Positions 9,051 to 17,858 of a DNA stretch of 64,000 nt are shown piece by piece. Made by a program: the position numbers and the translations under genes. Positions within the stretch are counted from its first letter, which is position 1; every line of letters starts with the position of its first letter. The stretch comes from JADJYF01 sp965278995 (lineage in GTDB: Bacteria; Pseudomonadota; Gammaproteobacteria; Ga0077536). The notes below the pieces were generated by a model that was not told where the DNA came from, searched no databases, and saw only the letters and a program-made list of their open reading frames with translations. The stretch is from the NCBI GenBank assembly GCA_965278995.1, contig OZ257136.1:3720001-3784000 (forward strand). The letters are read 5' to 3'.

Positions 9051-9076
9051 CCCGCACCCACCTCTCACGGTGCGGG
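9051..9076. terminator. Hairpin in the amidohydrolase-monooxygenase gap
   Basis: A perfect 8-bp stem (CCCGCACC / GGTGCGGG) with a 10-nt loop lies 15 nt after the amidohydrolase stop. It has no T-tract, so it may only attenuate or stabilise the transcript. Confidence 0.35.
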
Positions 9077-9184
9077 GGACAGCCTGATACCCGCCTTCGA
9101 TTATGACGCTTGCGCGTCCAGACTTTATTTGCATAATCGGATGCCTTGGCCATTTCCCGTTGGCACTGTCAGAGGTCAAACGAC

Positions 9185-10414
9185 ATGAAGATTGCCTGCT
9201 TCCACCTCATGCCTTACCGCGACCTCCCTGCGGATTTCGAGAAGAAATACAAGTCAGCCTGGTTCACGCTGCCGTTCAGCAAAGTTGCCGACCGCCATAA
9301 AGTCTCGCAGTACTACAACTGGACGCTGGATGAATTGACCTATGCAGCGCAGTCCGGCTTCGACGGAGTGTGCACCAACGAACATCACCAGAATGCCTAT
9401 GGCTTCATGGTCAATCCGAACATGATGGGTTCAGTGCTGGCGCGCGCGACGCGCGGCACCGAAGTCGCCATCGTACAGATGGGCGAAACGGCAGTGTTCC
9501 TCAATCCACCGATACGGGTGGCCGAGGAATACGCCATGCTGGACGCCATCTCCGAAGGACGTCTGATCGCCGGCTTCCCTGTCGGCCTGGGTGGCGATTT
9601 CTCTTACAGCTATGGCATGGCGCCGATGGAGCAGCGCGGGCGCTATTACGAAGCGCATGACCTGATCAAGAAAGCCTGGACAGCGACGGATACGTTCGCC
9701 TGGAACGGCAAATATTTTCAGTTGCCGATGGTCAACATCTGGCCGCAGCCGATACAGCAACCGCATCCACCCATATGGGTGCCCGGCAATGCGAGCCCGA
9801 GCACCTGGGATTTCGTCATCAAGAACGACTACTCCTACTGCTTTCTGACCTACTTCGGCGCGAAAGGCGCGGAGCACATGGTCAATGGCTACTGGAACCG
9901 GGTCGAACAACTCGGGCGCGACCGCAATCCGTATCGGATGGGTTATCTCGTGCCGGTAGGCGTGAGCGACAGCGACGCCGAGGCTGAAGTGCATTACGGT
10001 GGCGCAGCGGAATACTTCTATCACAAAGGCCTGCATCTCCCCGAGCAATTCCTTGCTCCACCCGGGCACATGACACACTCAAGCTTGACCCATCTGATCA
10101 CCAAACGGCCGTTCCCGCCGTTCGAAGAACTGAAAGCCATGAATTACGGGCAGTTCAACGATCGCGATTTTGTCGTCTGCGGCAGCGCGAAGACAGTCAC
10201 CGAGAGACTGCTGCATATCATCAAGACGCTGCGTGTCGGCCATCTCATGATCCTGCCGCAGTTTGGCTCGCTCTCGCATGAGCTGACGATGGAAAACATC
10301 GGCCGCATTTCTAAAGACGTGCTGCCACATCTGCGCAATGTGTGGGAGAACGAGGGTTGGGAAGACCGCTGGTGGCCACAGAACTGCCAGACGAAAGCGC
10401 GTGCTGCGGCTTAA
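9185..10414 (+). CDS. Luciferase-like (LLM class) flavin-dependent monooxygenase
   Basis: A 409-residue bacterial-luciferase-fold oxidoreductase. Typical segments are GFDGVCTNEHHQNAYGF (about residues 57-73), a TEVAIVQMGETAVF core strand, AEEYAMLDAISEGRLIAGF and a C-terminal GSAKTVTERLLHI. I chose ATG 9185 over an in-frame start 13 codons upstream because homology starts at MKIACFHLMPYRDLP and AGAGG lies just upstream. It would use reduced FMN (or F420) and O2 on an unknown substrate. One of four LLM genes in this window. Confidence 0.87.
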   Translation: MKIACFHLMPYRDLPADFEKKYKSAWFTLPFSKVADRHKVSQYYNWTLDELTYAAQSGFDGVCTNEHHQNAYGFMVNPNMMGSVLARATRGTEVAIVQMGETAVFLNPPIRVAEEYAMLDAISEGRLIAGFPVGLGGDFSYSYGMAPMEQRGRYYEAHDLIKKAWTATDTFAWNGKYFQLPMVNIWPQPIQQPHPPIWVPGNASPSTWDFVIKNDYSYCFLTYFGAKGAEHMVNGYWNRVEQLGRDRNPYRMGYLVPVGVSDSDAEAEVHYGGAAEYFYHKGLHLPEQFLAPPGHMTHSSLTHLITKRPFPPFEELKAMNYGQFNDRDFVVCGSAKTVTERLLHIIKTLRVGHLMILPQFGSLSHELTMENIGRISKDVLPHLRNVWENEGWEDRWWPQNCQTKARAAA

Positions 10415-10475
10415 CATGCTGGTGAAAAACGTAACGAGCGAAGTCAGAACAATGCGCACCTCGGAGTCATGATCG

Positions 10476-11279
10476 ATGCATACCTTACGTCAACAAGTCG
10501 TATCCGTGCTCGGCGGTGCACTCGACATTACTGTCAATATTGCCGGTCAGGGCGAGCCGCTCGTCTTTCTGCACTCGGCCGGCGGCTTTTACTGGGACGA
10601 TTTTCTCGACGGATTGGCTGATCGATACACGGTCTATGCGCCGCATTTTCCCGGCACGGCACCGGGTCACCCCGACGACATCGACAAGCTCGATAACCTG
10701 TGGGATACGGTGCTCGCGTACGAGGATATGCTCGACGCGCTCGGTTTGAAGACAGTCCGTCTGATGGGCCATTCCTTCGGCGGCCTTCTCGCTGCCGAAC
10801 TCGCCGCGCAGCGGCCGCAGGCGATCAAAAAGCTGGTGCTGATTTCACCTATCGGATTATGGCGGGACGACGCACCTTATACAGTCGCCAACTGGTGTGC
10901 GCTGGACGCGAAAGAAATCATGGAAGTCCTGTTTTACGATCCGCACCATCCGAGCGTGTTGAAACGCATGACGCCGCCACCCGGAGACGAAGCAACCGCG
11001 CTGTGGCAGGTCCATTTCATCTGGACGCTGGGTTGCACCGGCAAAGTGATCTGGCCGATTCCGGACAAAGGCCTGAAAAAACGCATTCATCGCATCACCG
11101 CTCCCAGCCTCATCGTCTGGGGTGAGAATGATCGGCTCATTCCGCCGGTCTACGCCGAAGAATTCGGTCGCTCGATCAAGGGTGCCAGCGTGTTCATGAT
11201 CCCGCAGTGCGGGCATGAGCCGCCGCTTGAACAGCTCGACGTGCTGAACGGCCGCGTCGATATGTTTCTCGCTGCATGA
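10476..11279 (+). CDS. Alpha/beta-hydrolase
   Basis: 267 residues of the alpha/beta-hydrolase fold. The oxyanion region is VFLHSAGGFYWDDF, the nucleophile elbow GHSFGG carries Ser (about residue 98), the acid is in IVWGENDRLIPP and the catalytic His in PQCGHEPPLEQ. The lid between is short. Closest in style to C-C bond (meta-cleavage product) hydrolases and soluble esterases. It follows the LLM monooxygenase by 61 nt and probably hydrolyses its product. Confidence 0.85.
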   Translation: MHTLRQQVVSVLGGALDITVNIAGQGEPLVFLHSAGGFYWDDFLDGLADRYTVYAPHFPGTAPGHPDDIDKLDNLWDTVLAYEDMLDALGLKTVRLMGHSFGGLLAAELAAQRPQAIKKLVLISPIGLWRDDAPYTVANWCALDAKEIMEVLFYDPHHPSVLKRMTPPPGDEATALWQVHFIWTLGCTGKVIWPIPDKGLKKRIHRITAPSLIVWGENDRLIPPVYAEEFGRSIKGASVFMIPQCGHEPPLEQLDVLNGRVDMFLAA

Positions 11280-11325
11280 GGGGGCCATACGCTTCGAACC
11301 TGCACAACACCAGGCGTAAACCTGC

Positions 11326-11805
11326 ATGACGCAACACACTGCCCGCATTACGTGGGAACACGAGGGTCAGGCAGACCCTGCGGCATTCCGCCGTGGTCGC
11401 TACTCACGCGTACACAACTGGCAGTTCGACGGCGGACTGTCGATCCCCGCGAGTCCGTCACCGGACGTCGTGCCACTGCCGTGGTCGGCAACGGCCGCGA
11501 TCGATCCTGAAGAAGCATTCGTGGCTGCGATCGCCAGTTGTCACATGATGAGCTTTCTTTACTGCGCAGCACGCGCCGGCTATGTGCCGTTGAGTTACAC
11601 CGACGAAGCCGTTGGCACGCTTGGCAAGAACGCTGAAGGGCGGCGCTGGATCGAACGCGTGGTGCTGCAGCCTCGCATTGCATGGGCCGATGGCCACGCC
11701 CCGGCAGCCGCCGAAATCGCCGCTCTGCACGATGCCGCTCACGCCGAATGTTTCATCGCCAATTCCATCTCGACAGCGATTACCGTCGAGGCGGTAACGC
11801 TGTAG
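11326..11805 (+). CDS. OsmC-family protein
   Basis: 159 residues, OsmC/Ohr fold. Cys in ASCHMMSFLYCAARAGY (about residue 67) is the family's peroxidatic position. The second canonical Cys would lie near the C-terminal AHAECFIANSI, and it is present. It may reduce organic hydroperoxides, fitting an operon of oxygenases, although OsmC proteins of catabolic operons are often uncharacterised. Last gene of the run that starts at 4578; the converging transcript is the bufferin locus. Confidence 0.8.
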   Translation: MTQHTARITWEHEGQADPAAFRRGRYSRVHNWQFDGGLSIPASPSPDVVPLPWSATAAIDPEEAFVAAIASCHMMSFLYCAARAGYVPLSYTDEAVGTLGKNAEGRRWIERVVLQPRIAWADGHAPAAAEIAALHDAAHAECFIANSISTAITVEAVTL

Positions 11806-11951
11806 TATTTAAGCAATCGTCGCCGTCAACTGCTGCGCCAACCGCTCGAGATCATCTGGATGCTCTGCTATCAGCGCGAGGCATCCCCTCGCGCACGGCA
11901 CGATCAGGCCGTCAAGTTCTGCACTGATGAAGCGGCGTGGTTCTACGACCC

Positions 11952-13670
11952 CTACGCCGCCCTGTCCGCCACTGGTAACGTTGCACCAGTCGAGGTCGAG
12001 CCGAGCGTCGCAATGCTGCCCTCGTCAATCCAGTTTCGCACGAGTCCCGCGGCAAAGGCCGGAACTGTGTCAGGTGAGAGTCTGCGCCCCAGGTGTAGGC
12101 ATAGTTCGCCGAAACTGTGGCGTGTGAGGAATCGCGCGGCAGCGCTTTCGAGCGGCGTCACCGACCGAAATAGCGTACGCAGCTCATGGCGCCACAGCCG
12201 CCACCAGGCCGTTGCCCCGAGTTCGCTGTCGACGGCAACGGCATCGCCATTCCTTGCCTGTCGCCACAGTGCCGGCACCTGCTGACCGAGCCGAATATGA
12301 CGGACTGACGGATGCTGGCCGAATTGCAGCTCGCCCCACTGTTCCGGCGACACCTGCAGGAGATCGGCAAACGTCACTGCATCAGCATCGGCCGCGTCGA
12401 ATGCAAGCCCGAGAGTCCACTCGAAGCGCGCCATGTGTACGAGCAGTGGTTGATGTCGATAACGCGGTGTGGTGGCGATATGGTGTTCCAGCGTGCGACC
12501 AAACCAGCGAATGGAATAGTGGCGAGAGGGGTTGGCGTCAATATATCCATCCGCCATCTCGGCAAATGCATCGGCGCCGAGCAGCGCGACCAGCGCCGGG
12601 AAATCGTCGGTCAATGCCTCGATCAGGCGCAGACGATAGCCGTGAATGTAAATTGCGGCGCGGCGCTCCCGCGTCAGCAAGGTGCCGTCGACGATGACTT
12701 CAGGCAGCGCACAGGCCGGGTCGCGCACGTGGGCCGCCAGTGCATCCTGCAGCGTAGCCAGGCCTGGTGCCGGCTCGATGGCGCGAAACACGGCATTGTC
12801 ATTCGACAGTCGCAGCGCAAATCGTGCACGGGCCTGAGCAGCGACACTTTCCACTTCGTCGGCAATACGACGTGCGATGGCGAGTTCGGCGGTCAATTCG
12901 GCGAGCGGCGGAATATCGGCATCGCGCTCGATCATCGTCGCCACCGGTCCGTAACGCTCGAGCGCGTCGCGGTACAACGCCCACACCGGGTCGGCCACGG
13001 CCGCATCGTGTGTATCGATGACGTGATCGCCGTGGTCGCGGTGCCCGGCCAGATGAATCTGGCGTATGCGTGCGTGAGATAGCGCGTCGAGATAGGTGAC
13101 TGCATCGAAACCGTGGTTGCGCGAACTGACATAGATATTGTTGACGTCGAGCAGCAGCAGGCAATCGGCCTGCTCGGCAACTGCATTCAGGAATTCCCAT
13201 TCGGGTACGACTGAATGCGCATAGTCGAGATAGCTGGAAACATTTTCGAGCAGGATCTGCCGCCCGAAATAATCCTGCACGCACCGCACGCGCGCGACGA
13301 CGTGGGCGAGACTTTCCTCGGTGTAGGGCAGTGGCATCAGATCGTGCAGATTGATGCCTCCGGTACCGGTCCAGCACAGATGGTCTGAGATCCAACGCGG
13401 TTCGACGCGAGCGGCGAGTTCGCGCACGGCACTGAGATAGTCCCAGTCGAGCGGGGCCGTGCTGCCGATGGATAGCCCGACGCCGTGCAATACCAGCGGA
13501 TATCGCGCACGGAGCCGGTCGAGATAGTGCAGCGGTTTACCGCCGTCGATGAGGTAATTCTCGGTCAGTACTTCGAGCCAGTCGACTGGCGGTGTGCCGT
13601 CCAACAAGGACTCATAATGTTCCTTGCGCAGGCCCAGACCGAAACCCAGGCTGGGCATCGCGATAGACAT
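11952..13670 (-). CDS. Fused MNIO (DUF692, BufB-like) plus DUF2063 (BufC-like) protein
   Basis: One continuous frame holds two proteins that are usually separate. Residues about 1-275 are a DUF692 multinuclear non-haem iron oxygenase: FGLGLRKEHYESLL, VLHGVGLSIGS, ISDHLCW, LLENVSSYLDY, LLLDVNNIYVSS, HLAGH and MIERD are all family landmarks carrying the metal-binding His/Glu/Asp residues. Residues about 295-550 are a DUF2063 domain (LQDALAAHVRD, YIHGYRLRLIEAL, DFPALVALLG). Characterised MNIOs of this type act on Cys of DUF2282-type precursors to give copper-binding bufferins, with the DUF2063 partner engaging the precursor. The ATG at 13670 is my choice; the frame remains open to a TTG at 13742. 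A Cys-rich precursor gene lies immediately upstream. Confidence 0.88.
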   Translation of the reverse strand: MSIAMPSLGFGLGLRKEHYESLLDGTPPVDWLEVLTENYLIDGGKPLHYLDRLRARYPLVLHGVGLSIGSTAPLDWDYLSAVRELAARVEPRWISDHLCWTGTGGINLHDLMPLPYTEESLAHVVARVRCVQDYFGRQILLENVSSYLDYAHSVVPEWEFLNAVAEQADCLLLLDVNNIYVSSRNHGFDAVTYLDALSHARIRQIHLAGHRDHGDHVIDTHDAAVADPVWALYRDALERYGPVATMIERDADIPPLAELTAELAIARRIADEVESVAAQARARFALRLSNDNAVFRAIEPAPGLATLQDALAAHVRDPACALPEVIVDGTLLTRERRAAIYIHGYRLRLIEALTDDFPALVALLGADAFAEMADGYIDANPSRHYSIRWFGRTLEHHIATTPRYRHQPLLVHMARFEWTLGLAFDAADADAVTFADLLQVSPEQWGELQFGQHPSVRHIRLGQQVPALWRQARNGDAVAVDSELGATAWWRLWRHELRTLFRSVTPLESAAARFLTRHSFGELCLHLGRRLSPDTVPAFAAGLVRNWIDEGSIATLGSTSTGATLPVADRAA

Positions 13671-13751
13671 CGGCGCGGCAGTGACTGAGCAAACGCGCGA
13701 CGCCGACAGCCGAGCGCTATGCTCGACCGTCGGCTGTCGCAAGCTCGATGC

Positions 13752-14009
13752 TCAGATTTCCTTGCCACCCTGCGCGGCGCATTCAGCCGCAGTGAGCGCC
13801 TTGAAGCCTTTGCCCTTGCAACCGTTCTGGCCTTTGCAGGCATTGTCGGCCGTCGCGCAGTCGGAGCTGCCTTTGCAGGCATTCACACCGCCGCAATGGA
13901 TCAACGCTTCCTCTGCCTGCACCGGCGTCACCAGCGCGCCCTGGCTGACGAACAGTGCGGCGGCAGCGGCGGCCATCATCAGACCGCGGCGGGTATCGGT
14001 ATAGGTCAT
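13752..14009 (-). CDS. Bufferin-type Cys-rich RiPP precursor (BufA-like)
   Basis: 85 residues: an Sec-type signal peptide (RRG, then an Ala-rich core; likely cleavage after VQA near residue 32) followed by a small mature part with six Cys at 39, 45, 51, 58, 64 and 77 in CKG/NACKG/NGCKG repeats and an ECAAQGG end. This is the pattern of DUF2282/BufA2-type precursors whose Cys are oxidised by an MNIO enzyme and which bind copper in the periplasm. ATG 14009 is favoured over 14030 because AGGAGA lies 7 nt upstream. The modifying BufB-BufC fusion follows on the same strand. No DoxX-like fourth gene is adjacent. Confidence 0.85.
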   Translation of the reverse strand: MTYTDTRRGLMMAAAAAALFVSQGALVTPVQAEEALIHCGGVNACKGSSDCATADNACKGQNGCKGKGFKALTAAECAAQGGKEI

Positions 14010-14063
14010 GTTGCGTTCTCCTGTAATCAATCTGAATTTGAGCCATCAGTGCCGGCCCGAAAT

Positions 14064-14096
14064 GGCCTCACCTGTGTGTCGAGACCGGGTGAGGCC
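14064..14096 (-). terminator. Hairpin after the thiolase gene
   Basis: A 9-bp perfect stem (GGCCTCACC / GGTGAGGCC) lies between the thiolase stop (14122) and the bufferin precursor start (14009), both on the minus strand. It likely separates the two transcripts. There is no strong T-tract. Confidence 0.42.
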
Positions 14097-14121
14097 TGAA
14101 ATTCTCACGCCGACCTTTTGG

Positions 14122-15309
14122 TCAGCACGCCTCGAACAAACCGGCAGCACCCATGCCTTTGCCAATGCACATGGAAACGATGCCGAGCTTCTTGCCGCGC
14201 CGCTTCAGTTCGCGAAGCAGAAGGCCGGTCATCCGAGACCCGGTCATGCCGAAAGGATGCCCGATAGCGATCGAGCCGCCGTTGACATTGTAGATGTCGT
14301 TGTCAATCTCGAGCCGGTCGCGGCAGTACAGGCATTGCGAAGCAAATGCCTCGTTCAATTCGACCAGATCGATGTCGTTCAGCCGCAGGCCTTTGTATTT
14401 GAGCAGCTTGGGAATGGCGAATACCGGGCCGATGCCCATTTCGTCCGGCTCGCAGCCGGCCACGGCAAAGCCGCGGAAATAGGCCAGCGGTTCCAGTCCG
14501 AGCGCCTGTGCGCGCGCCTCCGACATCAACAGTGTCATCGATGCGCCATCGGACAACTGCGAGGCATTGCCGGCCGTCACCGAGCCATCAGGCTCGAACG
14601 CGGGCCCGAGCGCGGCGAGTTCGGCCAGCGTGGTAGCGGGACGATTGCATTCGTCGTGGTCGACTGTTCCTTCGACGACTGCTGTCGCCTTGGTCGCTTT
14701 GTCGACGACCTGGCGCCAGTTCACGGTCATCGGTGCAATCTCTTCGCTGACCCAGCCGGCAGCGACGGCCGCAGCATAACGCTGCTGACTCTGCAGGGCA
14801 TACGCATCCTGCGCCTCGCGTGTGACCTGGTAGCGGCGGGCGACGACTTCCGCCGTATTGCCCATCAGCATGTACATGGCCGGTTTGTCACGTAGCAGTC
14901 GCGGATTCTCGTCGAACTCGGCCGGCTTGCCGCGCTCCAGACCCGAGATTGATTCCACGCCACCGGCAATCGCGACTTCAGCACAACCACTCGCGATCTG
15001 CGTCGCCGCAATCGAAATGGCATTCAATCCCGACGAACAGGCGCGGCTGATGCTGGCTGCAGCAACCGTAATCGGCAGTTTCGACAGCGCCACCGCATAG
15101 CGCGCGACATTGGCCGATTGCTCGCCAATCTGCCGCGCGGCACCGACGATGACATCATCGACTTCGGCCGGGTCGAGCGCCGGATTTCTCGCCAGCAACG
15201 CATCGATGCAGTGCGCGACAAGCTCATCGGCGCGCGTCATGTTGAATGTACCGCGATGGGCCTTGGCCAGGCCGGTACGGATGTTGTCGACGATGACGAC
15301 CTGTGTCAT
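14122..15309 (-). CDS. Thiolase (acetyl-CoA C-acyltransferase)
   Basis: A complete 395-residue degradative thiolase. Active-site Cys is in ISRACSSGLNAIS (about residue 89), then NEAFASQCLYC, the His in NGGSIAIGHPFGMTGSR, and the second Cys in VSMCIGKGMGAAG. It thiolyses 3-ketoacyl-CoA to acetyl-CoA and a shortened acyl-CoA. As the last gene of a minus-strand set with an AlkB-type hydroxylase and an acyl-CoA dehydrogenase, it plausibly finishes beta-oxidation of the pimeloyl-CoA-like products made by the BadI-like enzyme encoded further along. Confidence 0.93.
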   Translation of the reverse strand: MTQVVIVDNIRTGLAKAHRGTFNMTRADELVAHCIDALLARNPALDPAEVDDVIVGAARQIGEQSANVARYAVALSKLPITVAAASISRACSSGLNAISIAATQIASGCAEVAIAGGVESISGLERGKPAEFDENPRLLRDKPAMYMLMGNTAEVVARRYQVTREAQDAYALQSQQRYAAAVAAGWVSEEIAPMTVNWRQVVDKATKATAVVEGTVDHDECNRPATTLAELAALGPAFEPDGSVTAGNASQLSDGASMTLLMSEARAQALGLEPLAYFRGFAVAGCEPDEMGIGPVFAIPKLLKYKGLRLNDIDLVELNEAFASQCLYCRDRLEIDNDIYNVNGGSIAIGHPFGMTGSRMTGLLLRELKRRGKKLGIVSMCIGKGMGAAGLFEAC

Positions 15310-15424
15310 ACGGTTCTCCGATGATGCGTTGATGGCGTTGGCGACGCGCGCCGGGCAGACTCACAGCCGCTGTGTCGCTTGCTACCGCTGCTGTGCAGCG
15401 AGCCATACTGTCGGCGATCTCGCC

Positions 15425-16531
15425 TCAGGCAGGCAAGGCCCCGGCCGGATCGGCGAACCAGTCCGGCCATCCAGCGGCGAGATTCTGTTGCCGGGCGAGT
15501 TCGCGTTCCTCGGCGCTGGCGAGTTTCAAATCCCACTCCTTGAGCGCCGGTTTGATGATCGCGTTGTGCCATAGCGCGGGCACCAGTGCGCACAGAAAGC
15601 ACAGAAACACGTTCGGCATACGGATTGCCGTGGCGTCGGGCTTGAGCCTGTAATAGGGAATGTAGGAATCGAGATGATGATCGGCATGGTTGGTGATCTC
15701 AAACGCAATCACGCGCGTGAACCAACCGAGATGATTCCACAGATGGCGCCTGGCCACCGGTTTGCCGACGGCGCGCACGATGCCGTAGTGCTGGAAATAA
15801 TTGAACGATTCGACCCAGAAACGCGCAATGACCATCGAACCGAGCGCTGCGGCAACGCCAATCAACCCACCGACGACAAATGCAAACGTCTGGAATACAA
15901 CCTGGGCGAGTACGGCTTTCCACACTCGGTGGCGCAGCGACCAGCGGGCATAACCACGTTTCTCGAGCGCGTCGCTCTCGATGCGCGAAGACAGCCTGGT
16001 GCTGTCGATGACGGCCTGCACCGTGAATTCGTACAGATTGCGCCCGCGCACGGCGGTATCGGAATCCAGCGGAGTGCCGACATCGATATGATGGCCGACC
16101 GTATGCCCGGTGTTCCGCGTGCAGTCGAGATAGCAGACCTGAGAGTAGGTGCCGATGATCTGCGGCAGCCAGCCGCGCTGGTGATAGAGTTCATGCGACG
16201 GCGGTACGAATGCAATCACCGACATCCAGGCCGTGCTGATCAACGCGCCAAACCAATGTACGCCGGTGAAATGGCCATGCGCGGCAGTCCACGCCAGTAG
16301 CAGGACCAGGAGCGGCCCGGTCACCGTGCATAACCATATCGGTATATTTGCCAGTCGCCGGTTGCTGATGCGGCGCTCTGCGTAATCGAGCGGCAGCAGT
16401 TCGTCGGCGACGGCGAAGAAGAACAGCGTCGACAGACCGAGCCAGGCGTATGGCCCGCCCAGGATCAATCCCGTGGCCGTCAGCAGTTGCAGCCCGAAAG
16501 TCAGGTAATAACGCGCGTAATCGAAAAACAT
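15425..16531 (-). CDS. AlkB-type membrane di-iron hydroxylase
   Basis: 368 residues with hydrophobic membrane segments and all AlkB-family iron-binding motifs: HELYH (113-117), HTVGHH (143-148), NYFQHYG (244-250, the alkane-hydroxylase signature box) and HADHH (282-286). Family members insert one O atom into terminal or ring C-H bonds using rubredoxin-fed electrons. No rubredoxin gene is adjacent. It sits 33 nt downstream of an acyl-CoA dehydrogenase, whose upstream region carries the MarR-type palindrome, so it may initiate attack on the alicyclic or aliphatic substrate of this island. Confidence 0.88.
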   Translation of the reverse strand: MFFDYARYYLTFGLQLLTATGLILGGPYAWLGLSTLFFFAVADELLPLDYAERRISNRRLANIPIWLCTVTGPLLVLLLAWTAAHGHFTGVHWFGALISTAWMSVIAFVPPSHELYHQRGWLPQIIGTYSQVCYLDCTRNTGHTVGHHIDVGTPLDSDTAVRGRNLYEFTVQAVIDSTRLSSRIESDALEKRGYARWSLRHRVWKAVLAQVVFQTFAFVVGGLIGVAAALGSMVIARFWVESFNYFQHYGIVRAVGKPVARRHLWNHLGWFTRVIAFEITNHADHHLDSYIPYYRLKPDATAIRMPNVFLCFLCALVPALWHNAIIKPALKEWDLKLASAEERELARQQNLAAGWPDWFADPAGALPA

Positions 16532-16563
16532 GGTCCTTCTCCCCGTCCAAACTCGGGCAACAC

Positions 16564-17763
16564 TCAGCCGGCGGCACTCCGGGTGCTTGTAATCGCGTGC
16601 GGCTTCGCCCTGTCTTTGTAGCTCTTGAACATATCGCGGCCGATCAGATACTTCATAATCTCGACCGAACCGCCGGCAATCTTGACCACGCGTGCATCAG
16701 CGTATGCCCGCGCTATCGGATACTCCCACATGTAACCCCAGCCGCCGAACAGCTGCAGACATTCATCGACAGTGCGGCAATGCAGATTACTGAGATAGAG
16801 TTTGGCCATCGCCGCATCGATCGCGTCGAGTGTGCCGTTCATGAACAATTCGATACAGCGGTCGGTGAGGACGCGCCCGGCTGTGGCATCGGTCTTTAAT
16901 TCAGCCAGCTTGAACTGGGTGTTCTGGAAATCCGCGATAGTCTGACCGAAAGCTTCGCGTGTGGCGGTGTACTCAACGGTGTATTCGATCACCGCCTCGA
17001 CAACTGCCGCACTGCGAATGGCCTGAGCGAGACGCTCCTGCGCCAGCTTGGTCATCATGAGCGCGAAACCCTCGCCTTCGCGCCCAAGCATGTTCGACGC
17101 TGGCACGCGGACGTCCTCGAAAAAGAGTTCCGAAGTGTCCTGTGCTTTCAACCCGAGCTTGTCGAGATTGCGGCCTCGCGTGAATCCAGCGCGATCGCCT
17201 TCGATCAGAAACAGCGTGATGCCTTTGGCACCGGCGGCGCTGTCGGTCTTGGTGGCCAGCACCAGGACGTCGCAGAGCTGGCCGTTCGAGATGAAGACTT
17301 TCTGCCCGTTGATGACGAACTCATCGCCATCGCGGACAGCACGCGTACGGATGTTCTTCAGATCGCTGCCGGCATGCGGCTCGGTCATGCCGAGCGAACC
17401 GATGGCGCTACCGTTGACCATTTTCGGTAACCACTCGCGCTTCTGCTCGTCGGTACCGAAAGAACGGATGTAAGTCGAAACGAGATCGGTGTGGATCATG
17501 AAGCCGGGCCCGGTCGCGCCGGCGCGTGCCATCTCCTCGATCATGACGACGTCATACAGATAGTCGGCGCCCGCACCTCCGAATTCTTCGGGGACCGAAC
17601 AGCACAGGAACCCTGCCTCACCTGCTTTGCGCCACAGCTCGCGCGGCACGATGCCGTCTTTCTCCCATTCTGCGTGGAAAGGCGTTATCTCTCTGGCAAT
17701 GAACCGTCTAACGGTCTCGCGGAACAGGTCATGCTCGGGAGAAAACAGGGTACGAGAGATCAT
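16564..17763 (-). CDS. Acyl-CoA dehydrogenase
   Basis: 399 residues, three-domain FAD acyl-CoA dehydrogenase. Signatures: GMTEPHAGSDLKNIRT (about residues 129-144), GQKVFISNGQLCDVLV, and the C-terminal LQLFGGWGYMWEYPIAR with GGSVEIMKYLIGRDM. It introduces an alpha,beta double bond into an acyl-CoA and passes electrons to ETF. First gene of the transcript that continues into the AlkB-type hydroxylase and the thiolase. A GCATA-N3-TATGC palindrome lies 37 nt upstream of its ATG. Confidence 0.93.
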   Translation of the reverse strand: MISRTLFSPEHDLFRETVRRFIAREITPFHAEWEKDGIVPRELWRKAGEAGFLCCSVPEEFGGAGADYLYDVVMIEEMARAGATGPGFMIHTDLVSTYIRSFGTDEQKREWLPKMVNGSAIGSLGMTEPHAGSDLKNIRTRAVRDGDEFVINGQKVFISNGQLCDVLVLATKTDSAAGAKGITLFLIEGDRAGFTRGRNLDKLGLKAQDTSELFFEDVRVPASNMLGREGEGFALMMTKLAQERLAQAIRSAAVVEAVIEYTVEYTATREAFGQTIADFQNTQFKLAELKTDATAGRVLTDRCIELFMNGTLDAIDAAMAKLYLSNLHCRTVDECLQLFGGWGYMWEYPIARAYADARVVKIAGGSVEIMKYLIGRDMFKSYKDRAKPHAITSTRSAAG

Positions 17764-17799
17764 GCAACGTGCCTCGCAGGGCAGGGTGACGGTACTTTA

Positions 17800-17812
17800 G
17801 CATATCGTATGC
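17800..17812. promoter_or_regulatory. Putative MarR (BadR-like) operator, site 1
   Basis: A perfect palindrome, GCATA-TCG-TATGC, embedded in TTAGCATATCGTATGCATG. The same extended pattern recurs at 20194 and 27194. It lies between the acyl-CoA dehydrogenase start (17763) and the end of the FadJ-like gene. Confidence 0.6.
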
Positions 17813-17858
17813 ATGCGTACCAAAACCTCGACGCACCGTAACGGGGTCAATCAGCCCC

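Noticed and set aside
9051..9076. Treating this hairpin as a definite operon boundary
   Set aside because: There is no T-tract and the genes on both sides are co-oriented and functionally compatible, so it is kept only as a weak terminator candidate.
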